Shown here one piece after another: positions 41,670 to 50,879 of a stretch of DNA of 64,000 nt (position 1 is the stretch's first letter; each line of letters opens with the position of its first letter). Source of the stretch: JBHJGM01 sp964405825. Lineage in GTDB: Bacteria > Verrucomicrobiota > Verrucomicrobiia > Opitutales > JBHJGM01. Position numbers and translations under genes: made by a program. The stretch is from the NCBI GenBank assembly GCA_964405825.1, contig CAYOPI010000001.1, positions 1-64,000 on the forward strand, read 5' to 3'. The notes below the pieces were generated by a model that saw nothing but the letters and a program-made list of their open reading frames with translations, did no database searches and was not told where the DNA came from.

Positions 41670-43766
41670 CTAATAGCTCACCCAGCCGGACACGCCAAAG
41701 ACCTGCGGTTCGCCGACCGAGCCGGCACCAAAGGGCGGCGCAACGGAGATGTTGGGCGTGATGCTGGTGTAGTAGGCGCGGTCGAGCAGGTTGCGGGCAA
41801 AGACGGTGACGCCAAAGCGTTCGTGCTCGTAGGTAACGGCGAGGTCGACGATGGCGTACTCGCTCTGACGGAACGCGGTGGTGTTGGTTTCGTCGAAGTA
41901 CGTCTCGCCCAGGGCAGTCACCCCGCCGCTCACGCTCAGGCCCTCGATGACCGTCACCTCGCCGGCCAGCCGGACGGTGTAGCGCGGGGTGTAAGGCAGG
42001 CGGCGATCGTCGAGGCTGGCGTTGGTAAAGGGGTCGGTGAAGTCGTCGAAGCGGGCATCGTTGTAGCCGGCATTGGCCTGCAGCAGGACGCGATCGTGGG
42101 GTTGCCAGCCCAGCGTCGCCTCCACCCCGTGCGAGATGGCCGAGTCGGCGTTGACGACGATGAAGTCGGTCGACAGGGGCACGGAGCGCTCGAACTGGTA
42201 GTCGCGGCTGCGAATGTAAAAGAGGGTGAAGGAGGCGCTGAGGTCGCCCAAGGTGTCAAAGGACTCCTCCAGACGAAAGCCAGCCTCGGCGTGAAAGCTG
42301 CGCTCGTCGTCGAACTCGGCGAGAGCCTCGGAAGCGAAGCCGGAGAAGCCGCCCGGCTTGTAGGCCAGCGCCACCTTGCCAAAGAGCGTGACCGACTCAT
42401 GCGCGTCGACTTCGATGGCGGCATCCAGCGCGCCGTTGAGGAAGGTGGCCTCGTCGGTGAACGCACTGCTGCCAAAGAAGGTGGTCTGGGCCCGATCGAT
42501 CTCGGAGTGAAAGACCTCGCTGCGTCCGCCCACGGTGAGCCGGGCGTTCTCGGTCCAGGGCACGGTGAGGTTGCCGAAAGCCGCGAGGCTGTATTCCTCG
42601 ATTGAATACGAGGTCTGCTCCGGTGCGGGCAGTCCGATTTCGCGGACCGAGTCGTTGTCGTTGTCGGCGTAGAGGCCAAACAGACCGGCGCGCCACTGGG
42701 CGCCATCGGTGCCCTCGAGGGACTCGAAACGAAACTCCTGCGTCCACTGGCGGCGTTGCTGGCGAATCTCGGAGGTGAGGATCGGGGCGGCAGTGAAGTC
42801 CAGGTCGACGGTCGAAGGATCGAGTTCCCAGAACTGCCGCGCGGTGATCGACTTGAACTGCACCAGCCCGAACTCCCGTCGCAGGCGAACGGACTGCAGG
42901 TCGCGGTCGATGTTGGTCTCGCCCTCCAGATCGGAGCCGGTGAGGAAGGAGCCGGGACCATTGGCCAGGGGCACGAGTTGCTGGCTGCCGTCGCGGATGC
43001 GATCGACTTCGAGGGAGACGGTGATGTCGAACTCAGGGCTGGGCGCGTACTCGAGTTTGAGGCGTCCGCCGTAGGACTCGCGGGTGTCGGTCTCGTCGCC
43101 GAGGGTGCTGTTGAGGACGAAACCGTCGCTGTCCTCCCAGAAGCCAAAGAGGCTGAAGGCGAACGGCGAGTCGGCTTGACCGCGGAAGGGCACGCCGCCC
43201 AGCGGTCCGCTGAGCAGGCCCGAGAAGCGCCGCTGGTCGTAGGAGGCATAGCTCGCCCGCGCCTGGGTGAACCAGGTGTCGGTCGGGCCAAGGGTCTCGA
43301 TCTCGATCAGGCCGGCCTGGCTGTTGCGTCCCATGCGGGTGCCCTGCGGGCCGGTGACGAAAAGGTTGGAGCGCACATCGGCGAGGTTGCGCGCGGCGGC
43401 AAAGGTGGCACCCACGGGGACGTCGTCGATGTAGAAGGCGACCGCCGGGTTGCTGAAGAACAGGGTGTTGGCGAGGCCGCGCACGGAGACAATGTCGCCG
43501 AAGGAGCGCGTGCCGGTGTCCGCCGCAAAGAAATTTGGCACCACACCTTCGAAGAGGTTCGCGCCGTCGAAGGGATTCACGGTGTCGTCGAAGACCACGG
43601 GTCCGGCGAACGGCATCGGCGCGCCTTCAATGGCGACGGTGCGCACGTCCATGGGTTCCAGCTGCACGATGGCCTCGTCGGAGGCATCTTGCGCGACGAG
43701 ACTGTGGGCCAGTATCAAGGAAGTGGATACAACGATTCGGGAAACGGTAGGGGACTCAGTTGGCAT
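41670..43766 (-). CDS. TonB-dependent outer-membrane receptor
   Basis: A predicted 698-residue receptor from ATG 43766, with signal peptide (VVSTSLILAHSLVAQ) directly before the mature start. The plug domain includes FGDIVSVRGLANTLFFSNPA and FYIDDVPVGATF, and the barrel has many amphipathic strands (SYASYDQRRFSGLLSGPLGG; RYTVRLAGEVTV). It ends in VSGWVSY with a terminal aromatic residue, as expected for outer-membrane insertion. Sequence style fits the siderophore/small-ligand receptor group. It starts inside the end of the upstream gene (11-bp overlap), making it part of the putative aromatic-compound operon; uptake of that product or a metal complex is inference. Confidence 0.88.
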   Translation of the reverse strand: MPTESPTVSRIVVSTSLILAHSLVAQDASDEAIVQLEPMDVRTVAIEGAPMPFAGPVVFDDTVNPFDGANLFEGVVPNFFAADTGTRSFGDIVSVRGLANTLFFSNPAVAFYIDDVPVGATFAAARNLADVRSNLFVTGPQGTRMGRNSQAGLIEIETLGPTDTWFTQARASYASYDQRRFSGLLSGPLGGVPFRGQADSPFAFSLFGFWEDSDGFVLNSTLGDETDTRESYGGRLKLEYAPSPEFDITVSLEVDRIRDGSQQLVPLANGPGSFLTGSDLEGETNIDRDLQSVRLRREFGLVQFKSITARQFWELDPSTVDLDFTAAPILTSEIRQQRRQWTQEFRFESLEGTDGAQWRAGLFGLYADNDNDSVREIGLPAPEQTSYSIEEYSLAAFGNLTVPWTENARLTVGGRSEVFHSEIDRAQTTFFGSSAFTDEATFLNGALDAAIEVDAHESVTLFGKVALAYKPGGFSGFASEALAEFDDERSFHAEAGFRLEESFDTLGDLSASFTLFYIRSRDYQFERSVPLSTDFIVVNADSAISHGVEATLGWQPHDRVLLQANAGYNDARFDDFTDPFTNASLDDRRLPYTPRYTVRLAGEVTVIEGLSVSGGVTALGETYFDETNTTAFRQSEYAIVDLAVTYEHERFGVTVFARNLLDRAYYTSITPNISVAPPFGAGSVGEPQVFGVSGWVSY

Positions 43767-44481
43767 GGGAGGGTGGGCGTTTGACTTGAAGGTGGTCAAA
43801 GTCGATCGGGCGGCTGGCAAAAGGCCGGCCCCAGAAGGAAGGGCGGCCGGCCCGTGGAGGTTCGAGGTCGGTGAAGGTCAGGGTTGCGGGCTCGTTACCG
43901 GCCTCCGGCTGATGGACGAACCCGTGCACCACGACGGTGTCCTCCTCGCCGGGCTCGACCTGAAGCGTCAGCTCGGTCCAATGCCCGCCACGCCAGCGAA
44001 ACGGCGCGCGGGCCAGTTCCTGCTCGCCGGTCAGCAGCACGAGCATCCGCGCGGACGGGCGCACGGTCAGCCGGTAGCCGCGCACACCCTGGCCACCGAC
44101 ACTGAACTCAGGCGTGCGACGCCCACTGGCCTCGGCAAAGACGCGCACCGTGACCGCGTAGGGCTCGGCCAGGCGCGGCCCGAAGAGCGCGCCAAAGTCG
44201 CCCAGCGGGGCTCCCGGCAGGCGAACGAAGGCGTTGTCGGTCTCGCGCATGGGGGCGAACTCGCCGTCGAGGACAAAAAGGTCGCCGAGGGTGAGGTCGC
44301 CGGTTGCGTCCCAGGATTGTGAATACACTGTTTCCCATTCGTGCGAGGGCGGCGCGTTCAAAGGCGCATCGGCCTGGAGGCCCAGGGGCGCCAGCACAAA
44401 CGCACCCACGGCAAAGGTCGTCCAGCCCTGTTGTCGTCGGAGATGGGAACGCATACTCATTGGTTGAGGGGCATCATTCAT
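43756..44481 (-). CDS. Exported concanavalin-like (LamG/DUF1080-type) beta-sandwich protein
   Basis: A protein of 241 residues from ATG 44481, or 234 from 44460, both giving an export signal (TTFAVGAFVLAPLGLQADA). The mature part is a jelly-roll: LTLGDLFVLDGEF, YAVTVRVFAEASG, GHWTELTLQVEPG and IDFDHLQVKRPP are strands typical of the 3-keto-disaccharide-hydrolase/LamG fold. It resembles the partial protein at the right window edge (WYTLKTRVDV, EPAEWTIEV, VYFDNLKIYP). It overlaps both the ABC permease end and the receptor start. Binding of a sugar or envelope component is possible; no catalytic residues are evident. Confidence 0.65.
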   Translation of the reverse strand: MNDAPQPMSMRSHLRRQQGWTTFAVGAFVLAPLGLQADAPLNAPPSHEWETVYSQSWDATGDLTLGDLFVLDGEFAPMRETDNAFVRLPGAPLGDFGALFGPRLAEPYAVTVRVFAEASGRRTPEFSVGGQGVRGYRLTVRPSARMLVLLTGEQELARAPFRWRGGHWTELTLQVEPGEEDTVVVHGFVHQPEAGNEPATLTFTDLEPPRAGRPSFWGRPFASRPIDFDHLQVKRPPSHAN

Positions 44482-47400
44482 CGCGTAAAGCGTCAAAATG
44501 AACCGTGTGCATACCCACGCGCACGGCGACCCAGGTTGCACCCAGTGCGGCCAGCGCCGTGAGCAGGCCCAGCACAAAAGCCAGCCAGGGAATCTGTCCC
44601 GGCTGCAGCAGCTGCAGGGCGGGCAAGACCGCCAGCAACGCGGTTATCAATCCACTGCCCAGGCCGATACCGACAAGCCAGCGCGTCTCGCGTTGGAGGA
44701 GGCTGCGCAGGCCCTTGCGCGAAAACCCTGAGGCCTGCAGCAGCGCCAACTCGCCGCGTCGTTCAAGAATGTTACGCAGAACGATGAGCCCGAGCGAGAG
44801 CGTACCCAAGAGAACGCCCAGTCCGCCAAGCGCCTGAAAGATCGCGATGTAGCTGTTCTCCACGGCGTTGAACTGCGCGAGACGCCGGGCGGTGGAACTC
44901 GCCGTGAAACCGTAATCGCCAAGGGCCCGGGAAAGGGACTCGCTCACCTCGGTCGCGCGTTCGGGCGGCGTCTGGATGAGGAAGAACCCGTGGCCTTCCA
45001 GATCCGGGTAGTGCTCGAGCAAGCGGGCCTGGTCGACGATCACGTTGCCCTGAAAAATGCTGTCCTTGACCGCCGCAACCAGTCGAACGTTGAGGGGATC
45101 GCCGCGCGAGTCGGTCAGCTGCAGGGTGCTGCCGAGGGGTTGTTTGAGCGACCAGAGCAGCGTATCCAGATCCACGATACCGGGCAACACCCCCTCGGGC
45201 AGATCGGCGTACAGGGCCGACCAGTCGGGCGGGATATCGGCCTCGCTCTGGGCAAAGCGAAAGCGTCCTTCCAACTCGGCCGGATCAACCCCAAGCAAGC
45301 GCGGCTGCTGGGCCTGGTTGAGGTTCAGGCAGGAAGCCTCATCGCCGGGCACCACGCGGAAAGGCACGGTGTGGACGTCGTTTAACAGCTCCGGCGCAAG
45401 CCCGTACTCCTCGGCGGCATCTTCGGCGTTGAGCGAGGTGGGCAAAGGCACGGCGGTCTGGGCAAAGAGGTTGAAGCCGCCGGCGCCGGAGTCGTTCGCG
45501 CTCACCTCGGGCTGGGCTGGTTGAAGGAAGGCGCCCGCGCCCACGACCATGAAAACGCCCGCCCCGAGAGCCCCGGCGACGGCCAGACTGCGCGCACGAC
45601 GCCGGGCATTGTTCCGCCGGGCGAGGGAGGCCACCGTCATGCCCGTCTGATCGCCATTGGCCGTCCGCGCGACCCACCAGCCCCCGAAGAGCACGCCGCC
45701 CAGCAACAGGCAGAAGGCGCTGCCGAAGTACAACGCCGGGTTGAACGGCTGCAGCGCCGACCAGCCCAGGAGCGCCAGACCCGCCAGCAGAAAGCCGATC
45801 AGTCCGGTCAGATACAGCCGCTGGTTGAGGCGACGTGACGGCGAGGCGTCGCTGTCGAGATTGTCCACGCCCTGCAGCAGACGGGAAGGTTCGCGACGCA
45901 GGAGCCGCCAGCTGACGATGACCAGCGCCACCAGCGCAAGCAGCACGTTGAGCGAGAAAGCCAGTGCAAGGTCCAATGTGTGGATGGTCAGACTCAGGGG
46001 TGTGCTGCCGGCCGCATCCGCCCAGATCGTGTTCAGTCCGCCCAGGATCAGCCAGGCAAGGAGCAGTCCCAAGGGCAGGCCCAGCACTGAGCCCGCGACG
46101 ACGACCACGCCGCCTTCCTCCAGGCTTTGCTGGCGGACGGCCCGGCGCGACCAACCGACGGCGCGGAGCATCCCGAACTCGCGGCAGCGCTGCGTCAGGT
46201 TGAAGACGAAGAGGAGCGCGCTCAAAGTGAGGGCGGCCACGATGAGGAAAAAGCTGAAGCCGGCCAGCAGACCGCCGAAGTCGTTGGGCGGGCGAGCGGC
46301 GGCAAGTGCGTCCTGGCGCAGTTGGATCAGGCGCAGGCCAAGCGAATCGCGATCAGTTTGCAGGCCAAGGTTCAACCGGGCCACGATGCTCGCGGCGGAC
46401 CGGGCGTTGGGCTGGGAGGCCGGAATGCGGTAGCTGGTCACGTCGCCCCAGCGATTGGCAAAACGGGCCTGGCCGGCCGCCAGCGTAATGAATGCCTTGG
46501 GCGTACCCCGCCACTGGTCCCAGTACGCCTCGTCCTTGTCGCGGATGCGGTCCAGGTCGACGGGCGCGCCGGTCTCCCAGTCGCGGCAGTTGTCGGCGTC
46601 GGACAGGCCCGGAAACTCGGGCATCCAGAGGGGGTCGGCCTGCGGCAGCTCCATCGGCACGATTGAGCGTATCGTAAAACTGGATACATCTTCGCGCAGT
46701 CCCCCGCCGGCTTCCGGCACAAAGTAGACGAGGTCAAGACTGTCCCCGGCAAATGCCCCAAGATCGTCGGCCAGCCATTGGGTGATGACGACTTCGTCAT
46801 CCTGCAGATCCTCGGGGAGGAACGAAGCGCCCTGTGGCTCCAGCGCCGTCACCATCGAATACGGCGTTGCGCGATCGTTGGCTTCGAGGCTGTTGACGAA
46901 GTACGTCAGCGTTGGCCTGCCGCCCGGGAAAGGGTCCGTGATCAGGTTCAGCAAAGGCGTATCCAAAAAGATGTTACGTGAGAGAATCTCCCACTCGTCG
47001 CTGGCCTCGATGTACCGCACGCCCAGACCGGCGTCCGTTGCGTTGAAGGAAGGTGCAGCCTCGGACAGCAGCCCCTCGGGCCCTGTCGTATCGTCTCCCT
47101 CCAGCCGGTCGGAGTGGCCGTTGGCATCGGCGAGGAGGAGGACGTTGGCGGCGGGATAGGTTTTCTCGGGGTCGACGGCATCGACGACCTCCACCTCCAG
47201 CAGGTCCTGCAGCGACTGCCGCGGAAGCCAGATGCTGGGCGTGGGCAGCGGCGAGTTGACCAGGCTGAAGCGGCCAAACTCCGTGTCGGTGAGAATGCGC
47301 TCGATGGTCAGGCGCAGGCGCGCAACGGACTCGCCGCCATCGGCCAGGGGCGCGTCGCGCGAGATAACCGAGGGCATTCGCACCGAGAGCACCACGCGAT

Positions 47401-47857
47401 CGCCTTCGTTCAGGTCGAGTTCTTCGGCCAGGGCGCGGTTGACGAAAGCGCCGCGCCTGCCCTCGAACTCCGCCTCGAAGGGCTGCGGTGCGAGTCGCCA
47501 GAATCCAGTCTCCACCCCGAGCACCTGCACCTGCCCCGAGCGTTGCTCGCCGCCGGAAGTGGCCACGGAGCCCTGAGCGAGGATCAGCGTTTCGGAGGTC
47601 GCGGCTGGGTCGACGTTGCCCTGTGCGGGCGGAGGCGGCTGGACGTCGGCGCGAAAGAACCGATCCTGGCTGACAAAGAGCGACTGCACTTTCCCGATGC
47701 GCAGGAGGGCCTGCTGGCGCAGCGTTTCATTGACCGAGGTGCCAACGACAACGGCCGCGGCGATCAAGGCGGTGGAGAGCAACGCGCCGAGGGCGACCCC
47801 GGACTGCGTGCGCCCGTAATGCCGCAGGGCGCGGACGCGCATGCTCCAGCGGCTCAT
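44474..47857 (-). CDS. FtsX-like ABC transporter permease
   Basis: An 1127-residue membrane protein with an N-terminal helix (GVALGALLSTALIAAAVVVG), a large periplasmic domain (~60-520), then the first FtsX domain (~545-680, with FNLTQRCREFGMLRAVGWSR), a central pair of helices, a second periplasmic part, and a final FtsX domain (~1000-1120, with RRGELALLQASGFSRKGL). This double-FtsX layout matches macrolide-export, lipoprotein-release and related mechanotransmission ABC systems. It overlaps its ATPase by 4 bp. In this operon it is the best candidate for export of the product or release of the associated envelope proteins. Confidence 0.88.
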   Translation of the reverse strand: MSRWSMRVRALRHYGRTQSGVALGALLSTALIAAAVVVGTSVNETLRQQALLRIGKVQSLFVSQDRFFRADVQPPPPAQGNVDPAATSETLILAQGSVATSGGEQRSGQVQVLGVETGFWRLAPQPFEAEFEGRRGAFVNRALAEELDLNEGDRVVLSVRMPSVISRDAPLADGGESVARLRLTIERILTDTEFGRFSLVNSPLPTPSIWLPRQSLQDLLEVEVVDAVDPEKTYPAANVLLLADANGHSDRLEGDDTTGPEGLLSEAAPSFNATDAGLGVRYIEASDEWEILSRNIFLDTPLLNLITDPFPGGRPTLTYFVNSLEANDRATPYSMVTALEPQGASFLPEDLQDDEVVITQWLADDLGAFAGDSLDLVYFVPEAGGGLREDVSSFTIRSIVPMELPQADPLWMPEFPGLSDADNCRDWETGAPVDLDRIRDKDEAYWDQWRGTPKAFITLAAGQARFANRWGDVTSYRIPASQPNARSAASIVARLNLGLQTDRDSLGLRLIQLRQDALAAARPPNDFGGLLAGFSFFLIVAALTLSALLFVFNLTQRCREFGMLRAVGWSRRAVRQQSLEEGGVVVVAGSVLGLPLGLLLAWLILGGLNTIWADAAGSTPLSLTIHTLDLALAFSLNVLLALVALVIVSWRLLRREPSRLLQGVDNLDSDASPSRRLNQRLYLTGLIGFLLAGLALLGWSALQPFNPALYFGSAFCLLLGGVLFGGWWVARTANGDQTGMTVASLARRNNARRRARSLAVAGALGAGVFMVVGAGAFLQPAQPEVSANDSGAGGFNLFAQTAVPLPTSLNAEDAAEEYGLAPELLNDVHTVPFRVVPGDEASCLNLNQAQQPRLLGVDPAELEGRFRFAQSEADIPPDWSALYADLPEGVLPGIVDLDTLLWSLKQPLGSTLQLTDSRGDPLNVRLVAAVKDSIFQGNVIVDQARLLEHYPDLEGHGFFLIQTPPERATEVSESLSRALGDYGFTASSTARRLAQFNAVENSYIAIFQALGGLGVLLGTLSLGLIVLRNILERRGELALLQASGFSRKGLRSLLQRETRWLVGIGLGSGLITALLAVLPALQLLQPGQIPWLAFVLGLLTALAALGATWVAVRVGMHTVHFDALRDE

Positions 47858-48543
47858 CGGGCGAGTTCCTGCATCTCCAGGCGGCCGTCCTTCAGGCGCA
47901 CGGAGCGTTCAAGGGAAACGGCGACCTCCGGCGCGTGCGAAACCACGACCAGGCCAAAGCCCTCTTGGGCCTGAAGCGCCTTGAGCAGGTCCACGACGGC
48001 GGTTGCGGTTGAGGCATCGAGGGCACCCGTGGGCTCATCGGCCAGGAGGAGCGCTGGCTTGTTGATCAAGGCGCGGGCCAGCGCGACGCGCTGACGTTCG
48101 CCGCCGGAGAGTTGGCCGGGCCGCTGGTTGGTGCGGCTGGTCAGACCAACGCGCTCGATCAGATCGTTGGCTCGTTCGATGGACTCCGTCGATGCGCTGG
48201 ACTGCAGGGCCAAGGCCGGCACAAGCACGTTCTCGCGCACGGTGAGCTGCGGCAGCAAGTGGTGCAACTGAAAGACAAAACCAATCGCCTCCGCTCGCAG
48301 TTGAGTGCGCTCGGCCTCGGAGAGTTCAGCGAGGTTGCGACCGTCCAGTTGCACGGTGCCTTCGTCGGGTGTGTCGAGCGCGCCAATGAGGTTGAGCAGG
48401 GTGCTCTTGCCGCAGCCGGACGGGCCCATGATGGCCAGGCTCCGGCCGACGTCCAAATCGAGGGAGAGGCCGTCGAGCACGGTGAGGGGCGGGCCGTGAG
48501 CGACGGGGAATCGACGGACAAGGTTCTGGCAGCGCAGCAGCAT
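47854..48543 (-). CDS. ABC transporter ATP-binding protein (MacB/LolD type)
   Basis: A 229-residue ATPase of the LolD/MacB/FtsE class. Walker A is GPSGCGKST, the Q-loop region is FVFQLHHLLPQLTVRENVLV, the signature is LSGGERQRVALARAL, Walker B is LLLADEPTGALD, and the H-loop is VVVSHAPEVA. It pairs with the double-FtsX permease, which begins 4 bp before its stop. It is preceded by the PaaK-like ligase gene with a 15-bp gap. Confidence 0.93.
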   Translation of the reverse strand: MLLRCQNLVRRFPVAHGPPLTVLDGLSLDLDVGRSLAIMGPSGCGKSTLLNLIGALDTPDEGTVQLDGRNLAELSEAERTQLRAEAIGFVFQLHHLLPQLTVRENVLVPALALQSSASTESIERANDLIERVGLTSRTNQRPGQLSGGERQRVALARALINKPALLLADEPTGALDASTATAVVDLLKALQAQEGFGLVVVSHAPEVAVSLERSVRLKDGRLEMQELAR

Positions 48544-48558
48544 GGCGGGACGGGGAAC

Positions 48559-49821
48559 TCACACGCGGTTCCAGCGGCGTGCTTTCATCTCGAAACGCGG
48601 CAGGCTGTCAGGTTCCGCCAATTCGACCTCGATGCGCAAGGCAAAGGCATCGCGCAGGGCTGTTTGCAGGCGCGTGCAAAGGGTATCACCTTGGGTTCCT
48701 GCCGCGCTGGGTTCGACGCGCAGGGAGACCTCGGCCATCGCGCCGTGCTGGCGAATCTCGACCTGATACTCACGCACGCCCTCCACGCGTCGCACGACCT
48801 CATCGACAGCTGCTGGGTAAAGGTTCACGCCACGCACCACGACCATGTCATCCACGCGCCCGAGGATGCCGCCTTCCAGCGCAACAGGTGCGGTGTCCCA
48901 GTCGCCCGACTCGAGCAGAACGGGCCGGACGAAGTCGCCCGTGCGGTAGCGCAGAAGAGGACAGGCGTAGCGGCCCAGGTTGGTCAAAACGAGTTCGCCA
49001 ACGTCTCCCGGCTGGACCGCATCGGCGGTTTGAGGGTCGATGACCTCCACGAGGTAACGGTCTTCGAGCAATCGGAGCTGGCCGGGGTGGTCGGTGTGCT
49101 CGTAGCTGACCGGGCCGATTTCGGTCATGCCGTGGTGATCGTACAAACGCGCCTGCGGGAGCAACTGAGCCAGACGCTCGCGCACCGCCGGCAGGCTGCC
49201 GCCGGGCTCACCGCCAACGAGAATCGTACGCAAGGCGCTGCCGCCGAGGTCCAGCCCGGCCTCGTTGCCCGTCTCGATCAGATGCAGCGCGTAGGTCGGC
49301 GTGCAGCAGAGCAGTTCGACGTTGTGCTCGAGAATCATCTCCAGGCGCGCCTGGGTGGAGAGGCCGCCCCCGGGCAGACAACGCAGGCCGCACGCCAGAG
49401 CCGCTTCGAAGGCCGTCCAGAAGCCCAGGAAAGGTCCGAAGGAAAAAGCGAAAAGCGCGACCATGCCCGGTGTGGCGTTGGCGTGGTTGAGCACCTGCTG
49501 CCAGTTCTCGACGTTCCAGCGCCAGCTCTCCTCGGTGTCCAGCCAGTAGAGCGGCCGTCCGGTCGTTCCGCTGGTGCGGTGGAAGCGTGTGTAGTGCTCT
49601 CGCGGATACGTGAAGGCCGTGCCGTAGGGCGGGTGCTCGGCCTGATCGCGCGAGAGGTCCGGCTTGGTCGTGAAGGGGAAGCTCTGGCGGAATTGATGGA
49701 GGCTCTCCGCGCCGTCGGTGAAGCCCGCGGCCTCGATCAGGCCCTTGTAAAAAGCATTGCCGGGGTAGATCGCCTGCAACTGGGCGTTGAGCGCCCGCAA
49801 CTGACGCTCGCCCTTAGTCAT
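48559..49821 (-). CDS. Phenylacetate-CoA ligase-like adenylate-forming enzyme (PaaK family)
   Basis: A 420-residue enzyme. The N-terminal helix resembles PaaK (FYKGLIEAAGF). The ATP motif is FHRTSGTTGRPLYWL, and other blocks are LCCTPTYALHLIETG, GGEPGGSLPAVRERL, YDHHGMTEIGPVSYE, YRTGDFVRP and GRVDDMVVVRGVNLYPAAVD. The family activates aryl acids such as phenylacetate or hydroxybenzoate as acyl-adenylates and usually CoA thioesters. With a chorismate-lyase-like gene in the same run, 4-hydroxybenzoate or a derivative is the natural candidate substrate. ATG 49821 overlaps the upstream membrane-protein gene by 8 bp. Confidence 0.85.
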   Translation of the reverse strand: MTKGERQLRALNAQLQAIYPGNAFYKGLIEAAGFTDGAESLHQFRQSFPFTTKPDLSRDQAEHPPYGTAFTYPREHYTRFHRTSGTTGRPLYWLDTEESWRWNVENWQQVLNHANATPGMVALFAFSFGPFLGFWTAFEAALACGLRCLPGGGLSTQARLEMILEHNVELLCCTPTYALHLIETGNEAGLDLGGSALRTILVGGEPGGSLPAVRERLAQLLPQARLYDHHGMTEIGPVSYEHTDHPGQLRLLEDRYLVEVIDPQTADAVQPGDVGELVLTNLGRYACPLLRYRTGDFVRPVLLESGDWDTAPVALEGGILGRVDDMVVVRGVNLYPAAVDEVVRRVEGVREYQVEIRQHGAMAEVSLRVEPSAAGTQGDTLCTRLQTALRDAFALRIEVELAEPDSLPRFEMKARRWNRV

Positions 49822-50344
49822 GCCGCGCGGGCTGCACCTCAACGGCGACCTCTGGCGGTTTGGCCGGCGCGGGCTTGGCGGGCGGAGGCTTGAACTTCAT
49901 GACGAGCGCTGCGCCGGTCGCCGCCAGGATGATCCCCAGGTAAAACGGCCAGCGAATGGCACCCCAGCCTCCCGCTGGCGGATGCAGCATGAGCGCGACG
50001 ACGGCGTTTACAATCGGCGCGCCGGCAAAGACGATGGCCATGACTGCGGCAGGCTGACCCTTGTTGCCAAAGGCGAGCAGAACACCGAAGGCTCCGACGG
50101 CTCCGGCGATGCCGGCGATCAGCGACCAGGTAATGCCCTTGGCCGGGAAACGGAAATCACCACCCTGCAGCTTGATGATGAGCGCGGGCAGCAGCACCGC
50201 CGCCAGAAAGTAGGCCACGCCCACCCAGAGGAAGGCCTTGTAGCGCGCACTGAAGCCGCCCATGTACTGCTGGCCGGTGTGCAGAAGCACTCCGTAGAGC
50301 CCCCAGAAGAGAACGGTCATCAGTGCGTAGGGCAGCCATTGCAT
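49814..50344 (-). CDS. EamA/DMT-like small membrane protein
   Basis: A 176-residue protein with about five hydrophobic helices (PYALMTVLFWGLYGVLLHTG; WSLIAGIAGAVGAFGVLLAF; AVMAIVFAGAPIVNAVVALM; WPFYLGIILAATGAALVM), resembling one half of a DMT-superfamily transporter. The C-terminus is Pro/Lys/Ala-rich. Half-size members function as dimers. Short gaps or overlaps on both sides (4 bp and -8 bp) place it in the large operon; the substrate is unknown. Confidence 0.72.
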   Translation of the reverse strand: MQWLPYALMTVLFWGLYGVLLHTGQQYMGGFSARYKAFLWVGVAYFLAAVLLPALIIKLQGGDFRFPAKGITWSLIAGIAGAVGAFGVLLAFGNKGQPAAVMAIVFAGAPIVNAVVALMLHPPAGGWGAIRWPFYLGIILAATGAALVMKFKPPPAKPAPAKPPEVAVEVQPARHD

Positions 50345-50348
50345 AGGA

Positions 50349-50879
50349 TCAAGCGGGTTGGGAAGGTGTGCGTTCTTTGAGCGGCAGCGCCTCCAGACGC
50401 TCGGGCGGGGCCGTCTCGATGGCCTCGCGGAGCGCTTCAGGAATCGCCGTAGATTCCATGTTGCGCGTCTGCGGGTTCATGGCAACGCAGACTGCCACGA
50501 TTTCGCCGACGGCGGCGAGGGCCTCGCCTCCGAGCTTCTCCTTCCAGAAACCAAAACGGTAGCGGACCGAGCGTGAGCGCATTTCTGCCACCAACACTTC
50601 GATGCGCACGACCTCCTCGAAAGACAGCGGGCGCAGGTAATCGCAGTGTGCACTGACCCGGGGCCAGCCCACCAGACGCCCGTCGCGTTCCTCGTGCACC
50701 GAGAAACCCACCGAACGCAGAAAGGCGTGCTCGGCACCCTCCATCCAGCGAAAGAAGTTGGAGAAGTGCATGATGCCGGCCATGTCGGTTTCGCAAAACT
50801 CGACCCGGCGCTCAGTCTGGAAAGAGGAGACAGCCACAGGCGTATTCAGCAGGCGGATACGCTTGGGTTCAAGCCGCAT
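50349..50879 (-). CDS. Acyl-CoA thioesterase of the hotdog fold (YbgC/4-hydroxybenzoyl-CoA thioesterase type)
   Basis: A protein of 176 residues from ATG 50879 or 162 from GTG 50837; the longer form overlaps the upstream gene by 34 bp, the shorter starts 9 bp beyond it. Motifs are VEFCETDMAGIMHFSNFFRW, matching the Asp-centred D-x2-GI-x-H-x-x-Y/N active-site block of 4-hydroxybenzoyl-CoA thioesterase-like enzymes, and AHCDYLRPLSFEEVVRIEV. It would hydrolyse an acyl- or aryl-CoA thioester. Its neighbours make an aryl-CoA likely. Confidence 0.82.
   Translation of the reverse strand: MRLEPKRIRLLNTPVAVSSFQTERRVEFCETDMAGIMHFSNFFRWMEGAEHAFLRSVGFSVHEERDGRLVGWPRVSAHCDYLRPLSFEEVVRIEVLVAEMRSRSVRYRFGFWKEKLGGEALAAVGEIVAVCVAMNPQTRNMESTAIPEALREAIETAPPERLEALPLKERTPSQPA

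Noticed and set aside
40506..42605. 699-codon plus-strand frame opposite the permease and receptor
   Set aside because: Gly/Arg/Gln-rich shadow spanning two well-supported minus-strand genes; no family pattern.
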